This document shows positions 1-12,900 of a stretch of 64,000 bases of DNA, in pieces. The stretch comes from Chlorophyllum brunneum (taxonomy: Eukaryota > Basidiomycota > Agaricomycetes > Agaricales > Agaricaceae), in the NCBI GenBank assembly GCA_963576785.1, contig OY756143.1, positions 806,001 through 870,000 on the forward strand, read 5' to 3'. Made by a program: the position numbers and the translations under genes. Numbering within the stretch: position 1 is the first letter of the stretch; each line of letters opens with the position of its first letter. A model generated the notes under the pieces. It ran no database searches. It worked only from the letters and a program-made list of their open reading frames with translations, and was not told the origin of the DNA.

Positions 1-579
1 GGGTCACGAGTTGAGGGTCCTTGCTTCCACACTTCATTCCAAACGAACGGGATTAGATGAGCTTGTCAAAGTGACATTACATTCACCACAGTAGCAATAA
101 TGACGCAAACCCAAGCTCGTGTTATGATAGGGGCGTTTCGCGTTTATTTTTGGACCCGAAGGACCCACGCAGAGCTGTATAGTCAACTTTCTCTACACCT
201 CGATGCAGTAGATATAAACTTAGCCGTTGGTGCCCATGTTCCCAGACCAAGCGGACAGCAAACTCACCCCAGGATCAAGTTTTTGTCGGAACGGAGCCAC
301 CTGTTTGCGGGGACCTACCCGAGTCACATCTGATTAGCATACCTCGCTCCAAAAAGAAGTTACAGCCACCCTATGCGCACCCTGTGGATGGAGTTGATTC
401 GGCTGTCGGTCAAATGGATTGGAGCATTCGCCTTCCCAATGGAGGCACCAACAGCACATGCCCGAAGACCAGTCGTACTTCCGCCGCACAACCAACTAAT
501 ATTGCTTGATAGCCTGCCTAACGACCACTGACATGCATGTTTGAGAAGCTAGTCCACCCCTTAGAATTGAGTTTTTCTA

Positions 580-1920
580 GCAATGAATTTTCTAGAGCAG
601 TACGCGAACGTTAACAGGGGGGAGGAATCACACTCGAAGAATATTTGCCTCGTGGTGGCGAGGCGTCTGGACGATGCACCACGCTGCCACTCTATCGACC
701 AGAGAATCACCTGTATTAAGAGGTTCCAGGACGTAGATCGTGTTCCGGAAGGATTGCCTCGAGAACGTCCAAGATTAGCGTGGTGCGATCAATTAATAGA
801 TTGCGGGGATAGTTCGTGAATCTATTGGCTTGTGCCTGCCCCTTTAACGGAGTGAGACGCTTAAGCTGTTACTTAGTCAACTTTGTTATCGATGGGTTGG
901 GTAGGGAAGGAAAAAGGAAACACGTAGATCTGCTAACCTTTAGGGGGGAGGGGAGGTCGCTTCTGATGATTCCACCCGAAGGTGACCCATGTTGGCCATT
1001 GAGCCAATCCAAAGCTAGTCATTGAGGGAATCGTGACGCTACTGATATTTAGACTCGATAATTTGAAATTAGTTCTCAGAGATTCACCCTCTTGAATCGA
1101 ACTGCGTGGAGACGATCCACCGGTCTATTCCCCGCCCAGTCCATGTTCGCCAAATGCATAAGCCAGAACCTTTTTCCAAGATTGTGATGTTGTTATTTTA
1201 TCATTGATTGGGGGATGCAAAGGAGCAAAAAAGACAATGCACAATGACCCGACCGCTGATTCGTCTACCCAACACGGGAACGGTGTCACCCTACCGCGGT
1301 GTAGATGAACTGGGTCTGAACACTCCCTACTCCGGCAGACTGACAACAGTGGATCGACAACGAAGGCAGAATTGACTATACCTGGTCTGGTACAGCAGCC
1401 TAAAATCCGAAGTCGCGCTGGAAAGTAAAATTTATTAGTATTACCACCAAAAACTAGCGATACTGTCTCGGACGAAACCCTACTCCAGCCGCGTGGCCAA
1501 AACACCTTACTTACATATGTATCAGCACGTCTATGATAGCAGAGGACGTTCTACTTGTCTCGCAGTGTACACTCAAGAGCAGGCAATCGGTGCTCCGAGA
1601 TTTTCAGGTATTTGAGGGCAAGCATTTCCAGAACCAGGACGTTGAGTGGCTGGGACTGGTGCCTCGAGACGTAACCCCCCAACAGCCAGTTGAGTAAAAG
1701 GAACTCGAAGTCACTCCTCAACGCCGGAACTGGGAACTGAAGTTCCCCGAAAGATAAGTGTACCTACCATGAGCCCCTGTGAGAGAAGGGTGTATCTAGG
1801 TTCGTTGTTGGTGCCGTCGCGTTGAATATGAAGGCTGGAAATCCTCCCAGATAATTCGAGATCACTGAAAATAAAATTTGGACAGGCTTCGTACATAGAC
1901 CTAGGCATTGCGTAGGCACT
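580..1920 (-). pseudogene. Decayed type-B carboxylesterase (psi-1), tandem paralogue of the intact esterase next to it
   Basis: Read on the minus strand this stretch follows the intact esterase at 2478-4868 in the same order. About 1630-1790 matches its N-terminal exon (FRGTS then GVEE, then PVPATQR and GNAC, with a stop directly after GVEE). About 1240-1390 matches 3715-3870 around the intron and exon following the nucleophile. About 630-740 matches 3010-3115 near the SLFDRGAAWYT segment. The spacing is about 500 bp shorter between the first two blocks, so part of the gene is deleted. No long reading frame survives, and stops and frameshifts separate the blocks. I could not align 1-580 convincingly, although the missing C-terminal part would lie there. 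The gene is clearly a dead duplicate; its outer limits are approximate. Confidence 0.7.
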
Positions 1921-2477
1921 CCATCCCAGAATTCGGCATTCACCAGAGGGCTGCAGGTTATGGGTTGTAGGCCGCCAAGTCGGTCAAAGTGAGAGAACTG
2001 GAGCCAGAGGCTTCGTGACCTAGAGTGCGGATCACACTGCATGTCATACAGGGAATGCCATCTGTTTTCAGAGCGCTGAAGGACACGGCCGCACCTACTT
2101 ATACGAATGGCAAAGGGCCTGGGAAGGAGCCATGGTGGGCATGTTTGGACATGTTGCTGTTACTTCGGAATTATTCTACCCTCTCCGGCTTCATGGTTCG
2201 TTTCTTTTTGACCTTCTGTTCTATTTCCACTCCTCATGTCCCTGTGCATCTTCTCATTTACACGGATGCTGTCCATATGACCTGTGTGCAAGGGAAAGGA
2301 TATATTACTTAGAAATGTGCAGAACAATCGACTCCCCAATGATGACGAGCCTATCAAAAATGTCGTGCCCCTGTTAGCCTGGTTACCGAAAAGGAGGGAT
2401 AATTTGAGCGTCATATGACCTGAAAGTAAACATAAGGATAAGGTCGCTTAAACATTCGAGTTCTTCCTTCATTATCT

Positions 2478-4868
2478 CTATTTTTGGAACTCCTTAAGCA
2501 CCTGTGCGCTGTTGCTGAAGTCTGTCCTGTCTACGTCCCAATCTAGTGGTTCACGCTCAGTGAATCCCATACATATTTTTGGGCGGAGACCATCCTTACC
2601 ATCAGGAATGGCAGTAATATTGTCTCGTTTGAGTTGCATGACTCTCCTGCTCTGATCGTTATAGCGCGGCCAGTCCTCTGTTTTGGTTTCCAGTAACATT
2701 GGTGAGCACACTGGCCATGACAGCGCTGTAATATTCTGGAGAACGTACCTCCGGGGTTGAGATCATTGACGAAATTGATCCAGAAGTCTTTCAGTTGGTT
2801 GGCAAAATCATTCTCAATGGATGGGAAATCGGATGGGGCGGATCCAAAGATTAGTGGCAATTCCGAACCATGGACGACTAAAAACCGTTGCGCAATCAAC
2901 AAATCGATGGTTATGCATATTCTGTGGCCACTGACCTCCTAGAGTTGGGTCACCTCCCAGAATAAACTCTCTGTTGTAGTACGCAAACATCGGTTGACGC
3001 GAGGAACCGTGATCAAAAAACAATCTTCTCGGCGCGAGGAACATTTGGACGGTGTACCACGCTGCTCCTCTATCAAACAGGGAATCTCCCGTATTGAAAG
3101 GGGCCCCTAATGTGGGGTCATTTTCCGGGAAGAGTGTCTCGAAGCGATCTAGGACGTCTTGGGTGATTGTAGAATTGTCGATTACAAGGGCACGGACGAA
3201 GTCGTCAAATTTGGAGGCTTGGGCTTGCCCTTCCAATTGAAGATTCAGGAGAGAAGTGCTGAAACGAGTGCCATCGTTGACCTGTATCGGTTGCAGTACT
3301 TAGCCGTGAGCTAGACACAGTCTGAGGGAAACTTACATTGGTACCGCCTATATACGGGAGATGAAGGAAGTCGCCTCTAATCATCTTGCTGGAAGCCTCT
3401 TCAGTGATCATGCTACCTGCTGGACCAACAGAGGGCTGCCACAATTGGAGGTTTAAAGTAGCGGTGATCATCGCGTTGCTGACGTTCATCAGGGTCTGGA
3501 CTTGAAACGTCAGCTCGTCTTTATACTAGCTCCTTAGCAGAAAGGCCTGCCTCGAATGGAAGAGCACGAAGACAATCCACTGGTTTCTGACTACCTGTAC
3601 ATCCTGTATTGGCCAAGAGATGGCTGAATGGCAAGCCTGGTTTGTCATATGTTGAAGCGGACGGGGAGCTCTTGCTGAAAAGAAAATGTTATTAACACGT
3701 TCGTGGATGCCGACAGTCTAACGCACAATGGTCCAGTGGACGACTCGCCTATCCCGGCACGAAAAAGACGCCGCTCGGCTGGATAGATGAAATGGGTCAT
3801 AACACTCCCACCTCCGGCCGACTATTGACGTCAGATCAACAATGAAAACATGATTAAGATATATTTGCACACACTTGACCCCATATAGTGACCTGAAAAG
3901 TTGTCTGTCATGCCTTAAGCACTGAAACGGGGATGGACTTGCCTTGCTTGGATCGCCGCCAAATGCAGCTATGTTGTCCTGGACGAAGTTTAGTGCCATA
4001 CGTTGATCAAGAAGTCCCGCATTGAGGTCCTCGGGTGGCACGTGGACGCTGGAAAGCTGTCGTCTCATTAGCCTCAATTATGATGTGGAGGATGATATAT
4101 ACGAACGAATCCAAACGAATTGAGCCGGTAGTTTCTGATCTCATCGTTGATGTCAACTGAGTCATTGTCGACATGGTCACAAAAAGTCTTACGTTGAGAC
4201 GAAAATCGTCGGTTTGCTAACTGCAGCACTTCTTTGGACAAAGGCTGAAAAGTGTTGAAATTCAGAGTTGACGAATTAATAGAAAATCCATTTTACCTGT
4301 TGGGTCGAACTGGGATGCAGCGCTGTTCTGGTTGAGCACAGTACGTGCAAAGGTGATTTTATGACCTACCCGTCAATGTATGAACCTCCCTGCAACAAGG
4401 TTCAATGGTCAGTCGTAAGGCATAGAGCTCCAAACATAGCTTACGTGAATCCAGAACAGGATAGGCAGGTTTTTGCCACTGACTCCTGCAGGGCGCCAAA
4501 TCTATACAATATCTGCTGTTAGTATGATTCAGTGCGACTAAAAACAAACCGATAAACACATTCAAGAATAGACAGTCTTCGCTGGTGGGTGCACCGAGGT
4601 CACCAGGCGGCTGAGGGCAAGCGTTTCCGAACGCAGACGCATCTCGAACCGCGGATGAACGTCGAGTGATTGGCACTGGGGCCTGAAACCGTAGCTGACC
4701 AACGGGTGGTTGAGCAAAGGGTACACCGAGCCATTTTTCTACGCCAGAGCCAGCAGTAGAGGTTCCACGAAAAGTCCCTATAGGTAGGCGAATTTCCAGG
4801 TTTTCTGCGGTGGCTGTTATCGAGAATGCGAGGACTAGGAGTCCGCGCAAGTAGGTCAAGAACATCAT
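2478..4868 (-). CDS. Secreted type-B carboxylesterase/lipase (alpha/beta hydrolase), multi-exon
   Basis: The chosen start (4868, MMFLTYLRG) gives a hydrophobic signal peptide (LLVLAFSITATA), then GTFRGTS, WLGVPFAQPPVGQLRF and SEDCLFLNVF, hallmarks of the COesterase family. Later exons carry LPILFWIHGGSY (oxyanion-hole region), LNAGLLDQRMALNFVQDNI, FGGDPSK, then VTIWGQ joined to SAGGGS, which holds the nucleophilic serine in GxSxG. ESSTGPF and SPSASTYDKPG follow. The acidic and histidine region includes GGDPTLG and VVHGSELPLIFGSAPSDFP, where the HG histidine is the expected catalytic base. The C-terminus (WPRYN to KEFQK) ends at the stop at 2478. At least eight introns of about 50-80 nt are needed; one starts GCAAGT just after FGGDPSK, a GC-AG intron. 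The family hydrolyses carboxylic esters outside the cell; the substrate is not predictable. All expected blocks are present without inner stops, so it appears functional. Confidence 0.85.
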
Positions 4869-4919
4869 AGCCGAGGAGAAGGGTGCACACAGGACTTGGT
4901 CGAGAGGTTCCGTCGACGT

Positions 4920-4929
4920 AATATATAAG
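4920..4929 (-). promoter_or_regulatory. TATA-like box of the carboxylesterase gene
   Basis: On the minus strand the sequence reads CTTATATAT, about 52-60 bp upstream of the chosen esterase start at 4868. No other TATA-like run is nearer. It also supports a start at 4868 rather than the in-frame ATG at 5021, which would lie upstream of this box. Confidence 0.45.
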
Positions 4930-5238
4930 CACGGCATGGATGGCGTCGGTGTTCGGACTAGAATCCAAGTCAGCGAATTGATGGTGAGAATGCTGGAGCC
5001 GAATTCGACGCGGCCAGCCACGAGTTTAGCGGCCCATTCGTTCTGTTTTCAGATCGTTAAAGACACGGTCAACGCAGTATGGATTTCAGAAGGAAGATTT
5101 GAGATGGTGATTGTCGTGATTGGCTAGGATGTTTGGTCATGTTACCCTGGAGCTATTCACGTCCCGCCCTCACGCTCCTCTTCTATTACCACCTCTTACC
5201 ACTTTTTTACTGTGACCAGATCCTCGGGGTAATACGAC

Positions 5239-7332
5239 ATGGCCGGTGCGAATTATATGGGAGGAAGAAGGTACGTTGTCTCTGGAATCGTTTATTTTGT
5301 TGACCCGAACGGTACGATATTGGTTCTCTAGGAATGCTGCGAAAGCCAGGTCAAAAGATAAAACAGAGAGGATGCAGAAAGATTTCTTTGGTCGTAGGCG
5401 ACTCAATATTTTGTCGAAAGGCCTAGCCGCTGGGCCTCGTTCTCAGGGAATAACCCCAGGATGTTCCGTTTCTGCCGCTGGACGCGCTTCGATCGATCTC
5501 GTACATGCCAGGAAAGCGACCTCAGTTCGGAAAAACAGCTTAAAGACCAGTTCGACGTTAGAAGCGACAGATCCTGCTTCTTCAGCAACTAAGAAACGCA
5601 AGAGGGAACGATCTAGTAAACTATCGTCTTCGAGTCCCCGTTCAAAATGGTCTGTGCAAACGACGTCTTTTTCGACTAGATCGACAAGGTCGAAGCTGCT
5701 TCAGCAGCTGGACTTGATCGAGCGTGAGTGACTCATGTCTTGGAACTGGAGCTTTATGGTTCAGAGCTACAACTGAACCAAAGCCATTTCGTCAAACGCT
5801 GCAATAAGCTGCATCCTTGCTATGAGTGACTTGGCTGGCTTGTGTCCTTCAAGGAAACGTATGCGCTTAGAATCACCACGACCGTCCTCTATCTCTAGTT
5901 ATGACGAATTGATGTTGAGTGAAGAAGATGAAATAATGGACTATGAATCCGAGGTTAGTTTATTCTCGTCCTCTCAGATCTCATCCATGGTCCCTGACTC
6001 CTGGCTCAGCCCGAATCTCACCACGAAACCTCTGACTTTCAGAGTATTATCAATTCCGAATCGTATTCGCAATATCAGCCATTTCAACATTTGGACAGTC
6101 GGATCGCGTCGGATCTGTTGGAACAGCCGCATATACCCAAGAGCGAGCTACCTCAAGATGGGACATTCTACAATATGTCGCCTCCGATTGCATCCAAAGG
6201 GTCCCAGGGACTGGCTTCGCCTGGAAGTCTTAACTGGTCAATTTTGAATGTTTTATCATCTCCGGTGCCGGATTCTGGAAGTGGTCCCGAGAGTGGACTA
6301 TCGTCACCTGTTACTATTTCGATCTCTGTTTCCCAGAAACGACCGAACGATCCGTACTTAAAATCCGATGAAGAGCGGATGGTCTGCGGTGATCGTTCCC
6401 TGCAGAGCTCAAGTGCCAAGCCTCAACAAATGAGGCATTCTGCGGTCAGAACAGTGGAAGGGACTTACACGAATCTTTTGGATTATCCTGATCCCTGGGA
6501 ACAGATCGGGGTGATACTGGGGTTAGAGGAGGACTATCGCAGTCTGTCAAAAAGAGCCCAGACTCCACGAGAGGCAGCATGGAGTCAAGAAATTCTAGCT
6601 AGTTTGGAGAGCGATCTTCCACCGAGTGACGTTCCTTGCGACTCCTACGACGACACGCTATATACCCAGTCTTCTCTCCCATTAGCCGAAAGCTCTGAGT
6701 CGACAAGGGTACTTTCGAAATTGGCTGACGTTCCCTACTCTGCGTATTCCGAGGAGCTCGGCTTTGATGATTTCGGTTTTGGCGACTACCCACTGGACAA
6801 TATTTTTCTCGAATGTCTTCCGCATGATATACTACCCTTTTCAGATGCGGCAGTCGCGCTAGAAGAGAAGTCCATCACAACTCTGTCTCCTATACTTCGA
6901 ACGGGTCAACAGACGCCCATGACAGGTGTCGCCTTGACTGGACATCGCGATACTCTCGCCATAGAGGAAACAGAACAGCTGCAACTTCCCATGGAAACCG
7001 TTGAAAGCCATCTTACTCCAGCGAGCTCGGTTGGGGGATACGATGAGGATGATCCTGGAGAGCAGAGAATGTCGTCTTCGGCTCACCTGTCAGATGGAGG
7101 CCAAGGGAAAATGGGGCAATCACCGTATAATGTTTCGTGGAACGTAGACGTTCATCCACAGCGCCAGACTAGGGACAAAGTGCCTTGTGATGTACTGAAA
7201 AGGGATGATTGTTCCACCGATATCGCAGGGCAGGACATGCTGGGTGTGCCAGAGTTAATTGAATGTCATGGCGTCTACCAAGGCCCTTGTCTACTCTCGG
7301 AGGAATCCGAGTGCTCAGAACTGGAGGATTAG
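5239..7332 (+). CDS. Conserved-looking basidiomycete protein of unknown function (MAGANYMGG N-terminus), 627 aa
   Basis: I do not recognise a named family. A four-exon model closes in frame: 5239-5270, 5332-5723, 5784-5953 and 6043-7332. Exon 1 encodes MAGANYMGGRR and joins NAAKARSKDKTERMQKDFFG, a compact basic N-terminus. A Ser/Lys-rich segment (KKRKRERSSK), a likely nuclear localisation signal, follows, then PSRKRMRLESPRPSS. The last exon is long, acidic and rich in Ser/Pro/Asp, with no recognisable fold, and ends ECSELED. A continuous frame through intron 1 produces a homeodomain-like string (VRYWFSRN), but that is intron sequence. Basic N-terminus plus disordered acidic tail suggests a nuclear protein; this is inference. 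It diverges from the esterase across about 370 bp. Confidence 0.7.
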
Positions 7333-7581
7333 GATAGTTAGCTTGTAAGTGTGTAGCCTTGTATTCTGTTGAAAACGTCGCATAATGCATTGCTTTTTTG
7401 CCGTTGGCTGTGGCCTTTGTGGGTCCCAGGGAATGGAACGTGGGAAACTCTGGGTTCCGAATTCACACAGCCTTCTTGACTCAGCTGCCTGCCTCTGCTC
7501 ATTAACTACTCCTCTGTCGTCAACCACCATCTACACCCTCCACAGCAGCCTCCCTTTCTCCCGTACGGCCTTCACCTTGTC

Positions 7582-9918
7582 ATGTTTTCCAGTCCTACCC
7601 CGGTTCCCGGGTCTAGATCCATTGCCACGAGCGCTCTTCGCAAAGCAGGTCTTATTGACAAAGACACAACAATGCGCGACGGCGAGAAGGACAGGCCCGG
7701 CGGGAAGAAAGTTACGCAAAAGTCCCGCAGAAGAGCTCGCGGGCCAGAAACGGCCAAAGAACAAGCCCTAGGATCATCACAGCGTTCGGTAATTATCACT
7801 ACTCATTCTTTTCTCTCCGATAGGAAGGCCACGGAAGACTTGGGGAGTTGGCACCACGATGCGCAGCACTCTGTACATCCATCCCTTCTTCCATTCTCGT
7901 TGTCCTCCCTTTTCTCCCCAAGATGATAAGCAACGCTTACCGATACCTCAACTCAGCACGCCACTCGGCCCTCATCGGCTCGTCACGCTGGACCTTCGGA
8001 CCCCCTCTCAATACGTGGGGCTGCGCGACCTACTATCGCCGAACGCATACGAAGAAGGGACGGCGAACCCAATCTTTTGGCCAAACAAAGTACTGTTGAT
8101 GCATGGCGACAGTTAGTTCACAAGCGGTATGACCGCAACACGCGCTTTCTTGATCTTGAGGTATGCACCTCGTTGTCTGTGCCCTTCTCCGGTTCATTGA
8201 ATTTAATGCTAGTCAATCATTGAGGACGAGATTATCAAGAAATACTCGTTGACTCCCCCGGGTTATGGAGGCGATTCTCGTACAGGAGCCGTCATTTTCA
8301 AGCTCGCAGGCCAGCTCAAACCCGAAGTTAGTTCCATATGTTCGCCTTCTTTCCAGAAGCTGATGATCTGAAGGTCCAAACATTATCTCTTGCCAACAAC
8401 AACCTGAATAGCATGCATCTGATCTACCTCGACCGATATCTACCCAAGCTACGAAACCTATCTTTACAGGGCAATCCTCTTAAGACATGGAGGGATCTAG
8501 ACCCGGTTGGAGGAAAGAAGGATAAGATGAAACATCTGCGGGAGCTAGTGTTAATAGGGACACCATTGCGCGACATGGAATACAAGAACGGTCGTGGAGA
8601 CCGTTATCGGAGGTGGGAAATTGTCACTGCTATTCTTATTCCTTCACCATGTATTAACACCATATAAGTGAAATTGCTCGGCGTTTCCTTGCGCTAGAAG
8701 TCCTGGACTCTGAAGCAATTACACGAGTCGGTTTTACGAATGACACAGTACCAGGACCCCCGCCGGTAGTACCAAAACCCAATGCCACGACATTCCCATA
8801 TGAGATGGGACCGTCGTTCATCACAGGTGTCGACGGTGTCCTCGTTAGCAACTTCCTATTTCGGTACGTAGTTCATTACTATTAAAGTGGGTGAGGTTTG
8901 ACCATACGCGAAACACAGATTCTTCCAGCTATTCGATACCCAGCGAAGTGGGTTATCGGATGTTTATGATGATCAAGCGAATTTTTCCTATTGTTGTAAT
9001 ACCACCATTCCTCTTCGCGCACGCATAGAGGGTCTCCACAGCACGCTACCCAATCAAAGAAAGTTAAACTGGGAGCAGTGGTTGAGTAATAGCGGCGGAG
9101 GATCCAGAAACCTTAACCGCCCCCAAGTCAGTGTTGACAAAATGGTCCAAGACCTTCACACTGGACCAGCCAAGATTCTCGTTGCGCTGGCCGCTCTTCC
9201 TGAGACAAAGCACGACGTGCAAGGCGCTATACACAAGTTCGTCGTTGACGCGTTCCCTGTGCCTCATGGACAGGGAAATGCGCTCTTATTGACACTTCAT
9301 GGCGAGTTAATGGAAGGTGGGTCAACTTCTAGAATAGTGGTACTGATGGCACTGATACTAATTGTCTTTCTATAGTGAGGTCACAGGGATTGCGTTCCTT
9401 TGATCGATCCTTTATTTTACTGCCTGCACCTGAGGGATCTAGGTGAGCTCTTGAGTTCTCACGATGTTGAAATGTATTCTGAACTTCGATGGTGGTAATT
9501 TCTAGGGCGAAGTTAGCAGGCTGGGATGTGACCATTCTGTCAGACCAGCTGACAATTCGGAGCTACTCGAATCCCAATGCATGGAAGGTCGGGCCGATGC
9601 TGGTGCAGGCCGAAGACAAATCGAAAACTACTCAGAAACCAACCCCCTTCTTGGCATCGTCCCTTCCTCTTCTGCAGCAACAAGCGTTGAACAATCTGGT
9701 AAGTTCTTCAAAGCCCTCCACCGGCGAGATTTGTACTAATGTTGATGGTCCGGTAGCCTGAAGCGCAGAAGAATTTGGTCCTACATATATGTGAGCGGAC
9801 GAAGCTAAACGTGAACTACGCCCTAGAATGTTTAAACGGCAACGCCTGGGATCCTGCGAGAGCGATCGCGAACTTCGAACAAGTGAAGGAGACGTTGCCC
9901 AAAGATGCATTTCTATAG
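7582..9918 (+). CDS. MEX67: mRNA export receptor Mex67/NXF1 orthologue
   Basis: Exons assemble an N-terminal basic region (MFSSPTP, then KAGLIDKDT, a [13 protein letters not shown] basic patch and [15 protein letters not shown]), then a leucine-rich-repeat segment ([39 protein letters not shown]). An NTF2-like domain follows ([65 protein letters not shown]), and a C-terminal TAP-C/UBA-like domain ([20 protein letters not shown] then [17 protein letters not shown]) runs to the stop at 9916-9918. This is the complete domain order of Mex67, which with Mtr2 carries mRNPs through nuclear pores by binding FG repeats. About eight short introns are needed; one, near 8328-8357, appears to be only 30 nt and its boundaries deserve checking. 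No lesions were seen. Confidence 0.9.
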
Positions 9919-12900
9919 CCTCTACCTCAGCCTGACCCAACCTCCCACTTCTCATCATCCTGCCCCCCTTGGCACAACCACGTCATCTGGATTCCACATA
10001 CACACCACCACCACACACAATATTCACAATCACATCCTATCGCCTTCCCGAATTGGGTTATCGTTTGTTGGAGCGGATCCGCGAAGGTCGTAGGGCAGGG
10101 ATAGTTTGATGCCATCTTTGTCAACACCACAGGGTTGGAATGTGGTTCTGGAAGCTGCCTTTAGGAAGAATCGGAAGAAGCGAGACTGTTGGCGCTATAT
10201 CTGAGATGCAGATACGAATTATAGGACCACCACAATCACTTATCTCCCTCCTCACTCCTACCTATCTATCTTGTTGCGTTGTCTTCGCCGTTGACGAGTC
10301 TCGGACATTTTTGTGTAATTTCCAAATTCGCAGGTGCATTGCCGGCGCTTCTTAAATACTATTGTTTCGGTTGCATCTTTCCCCTCCCCTTTACGTACCT
10401 TTATTACTGGCATCCTTCACTTAACCCTCTTATATTTCTTATCGGGCCCCGCTTCAAAGTAGTATACACATACAATCACGCATACATACACCCTTAACAT
10501 TGCATCAATTGCGTTACCTCTGTCCTAGGTATAATGCTGGAATTGTCAGACGAACTTTTCTCGGCGAAGCGTTGTGTTTTGGGTCAACTGACAAGCCAGC
10601 TCACGAGTTCCCTACTTCCCTCAAGGCCAGCTACCCTTCCCACCCATCAGTGTCGCTCTCTTCCGGCTCGACCCTGTGAACTTGCGCTATGTACACCCCC
10701 CCGGGAGACTCCCTGTGCGCTATCCACAATACAAGTGTTGCGTCTGTCACCTGGTATAGATCGTGACCGTGGTTTGCCTACTCAAACCCCTGGGTATTTT
10801 ATCCAGGTCAAAGCTGTATTGATTTGATGGTTTTATGGCTGAACTTATTTGTCAATCCGTTCTCAGCTTATGGGTTAATCTCAATTTGGTCAGGCTTTAC
10901 CCATTTGTTCGAGTTGTATGACTCTTTCATAGTGAATAGATGAGTGTGTTCTGAGGTGACTATCCGGTGTGGAGTCGATCGCAAGCTGGACTTGGAAGTG
11001 TCGATCGAACTCGATGACACTCACATGGTTCTCCGATGATTCCTTTTTTTTCCCTGTTGCCACGCGCTAGACAATATTTTGTATGTGTGCGTAGTAGAAT
11101 TCTAGCACGGGTTTAAGATGATTGGCGGAGAGAAACCTGATGGTAAAGTGTAATTTTTGACGTTTTCCGAAAAGTGATTGGGGTTGTTTTTAGTGTGAAT
11201 GGTACCGGGGATTTTAGTAACCAGAGGTATTCGTGCTGTCAAGACGAGAGAACTAGGCAAGTAATGGAAATGAAAAAAATATGTATGAGGGATTTTTACT
11301 ACTGTTGACATAAAAGCGAGTTTGAGATAACATTGCAGCAGTCAATTTCTTTTTTGGCGCTATGTTATCAATGGGACAGGTTTGAGTCAGTGATTGTGGA
11401 CTTGTTCGGAGATGAAATGAATCATCGGCTTTGTGCATTGAGCTAGTACAGACGACAGGGAAGGGTATGTTCTTCGCACTTGTAAAAGTAAGACTTGGGC
11501 AATGGACACGTCGTAGGAACCAACTGCGCTGCCGAGGGGAAAGGGCTAGGGAGATTGCGGAAATGAAAAAAAATCTGTTTGGAATTCTTTTTTCTGTCGG
11601 CATAAACTCGTCTTTGGATGGTGTGGGATAACATTTGGAACCAGCCACAATTTTAGTGTACTATACCATCAGATGTCGAGAATTTGTTGGAATTTTATCG
11701 GAGATGAACGCGAGCCATAGACTGGGTGTTAAAATTAGTACACGTTTCGGGAGGTATGAGGAGCGCTTTGCATTGGATTTGAAATGCGAGCCTAGAAGTT
11801 CTCAGGCTGTGGTGCAATTGCGTTGAAAACTAAGTACTATGGTGGTTTGGGAGGGGTTCTCGGTTCTCAGGTATGAATCGAGGTGAGAACTTGAGAGTGA
11901 ATCACGAGATATGCACCGTTTTCAATTGATGTGAATGTGTGAGTATGCGTCGAGCGATACTCCGATTTGATCCTGGACGTGAAAAATACATTGTCACGCG
12001 GGTGGAATGTCCTGCAGGGATTTTTGAAAAATGAATACCGGACTGAGGTTAGGGGCACCTGATGTATGTATTTAGATTGTTGGGCCAGGGTTCATTTGGA
12101 TCATGGTCTCTCAAGGATACAGCACATGGGCTTTGGTACATTGGCCTTTTGCATTCGCTTGGGCCTGCCAAGGGGAGGTGGGAGTTGTGGCTCATACTAG
12201 CGTGGTCGAGGCCGGTTTCAGGTAGACGGAAATGGAACGAGGAGAATATTTTCAATGCGAGGGAAAAGAATGGACGGTCGAGGTTCTCAGGTCCACAAAA
12301 TTGTTGCCGCCGCCACCCGTTTCAAGATCGTCGGCGGATGTTGTCTGGTTGCTATCCGAAAGGTTTTGTATTGAGTTCGGGGAGTCGCGTGGTCGAGGGC
12401 TTTTGAAGCGGAATGCGTGACCGCCGGGGTGTGTTTGTATGATTGGAGTAATGTATGGTATTTGGGACGTCATTAGTACGCTAGCCTCGTGTTTTTTGAA
12501 ATAAGTCTTGAGAGCCTGGAGTGATATTTATTTTTGATAAAGGGCTCAAACGAGAATTGTCTGTTTCGGCTATTGAATTGTCGCCAGGGCGTGCTCATCA
12601 CTGGCACCCCAAAATCGTTATTATCCGTGGAAGAAAATGAACATGAAAACGGGCAAAAAATTTCTGTGGCACTGGTAAGTTGGTTTGTTTGATGTGCATC
12701 GCCAACTTGCAGCGAACCTGAGAGCCATCTGATGAACCTGCCGACGCGTGGCTGACCCTCACTCTGGATCCACTAAGAGTGCTCGTGATGGACGGGGCCT
12801 ATTGGTCCCCAGGTTTGGGGTCGTTGTTCGGCCCCGATTGGGCAGAATATTTGGGTGGAAAGGTGGGGATGGAAGGAGCCGGTGGAAGAAAAGGGGGGGT

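Noticed and set aside
5270..5335. Homeodomain-like string VRYWFSRN, hinting at a mating-type HD gene
   Set aside because: It lies in a 61-nt intron with good GTACGT and CTAG borders; splicing gives a protein start MAGANYMGGRRNAAKAR with no homeodomain, and no partner HD gene or STE3-like receptor is near.
10200..10520. Possible spliced leader or snRNA in the pyrimidine-rich block after MEX67
   Set aside because: No conserved snRNA motif or stable paired structure was recognised; the composition fits untranslated and promoter DNA.
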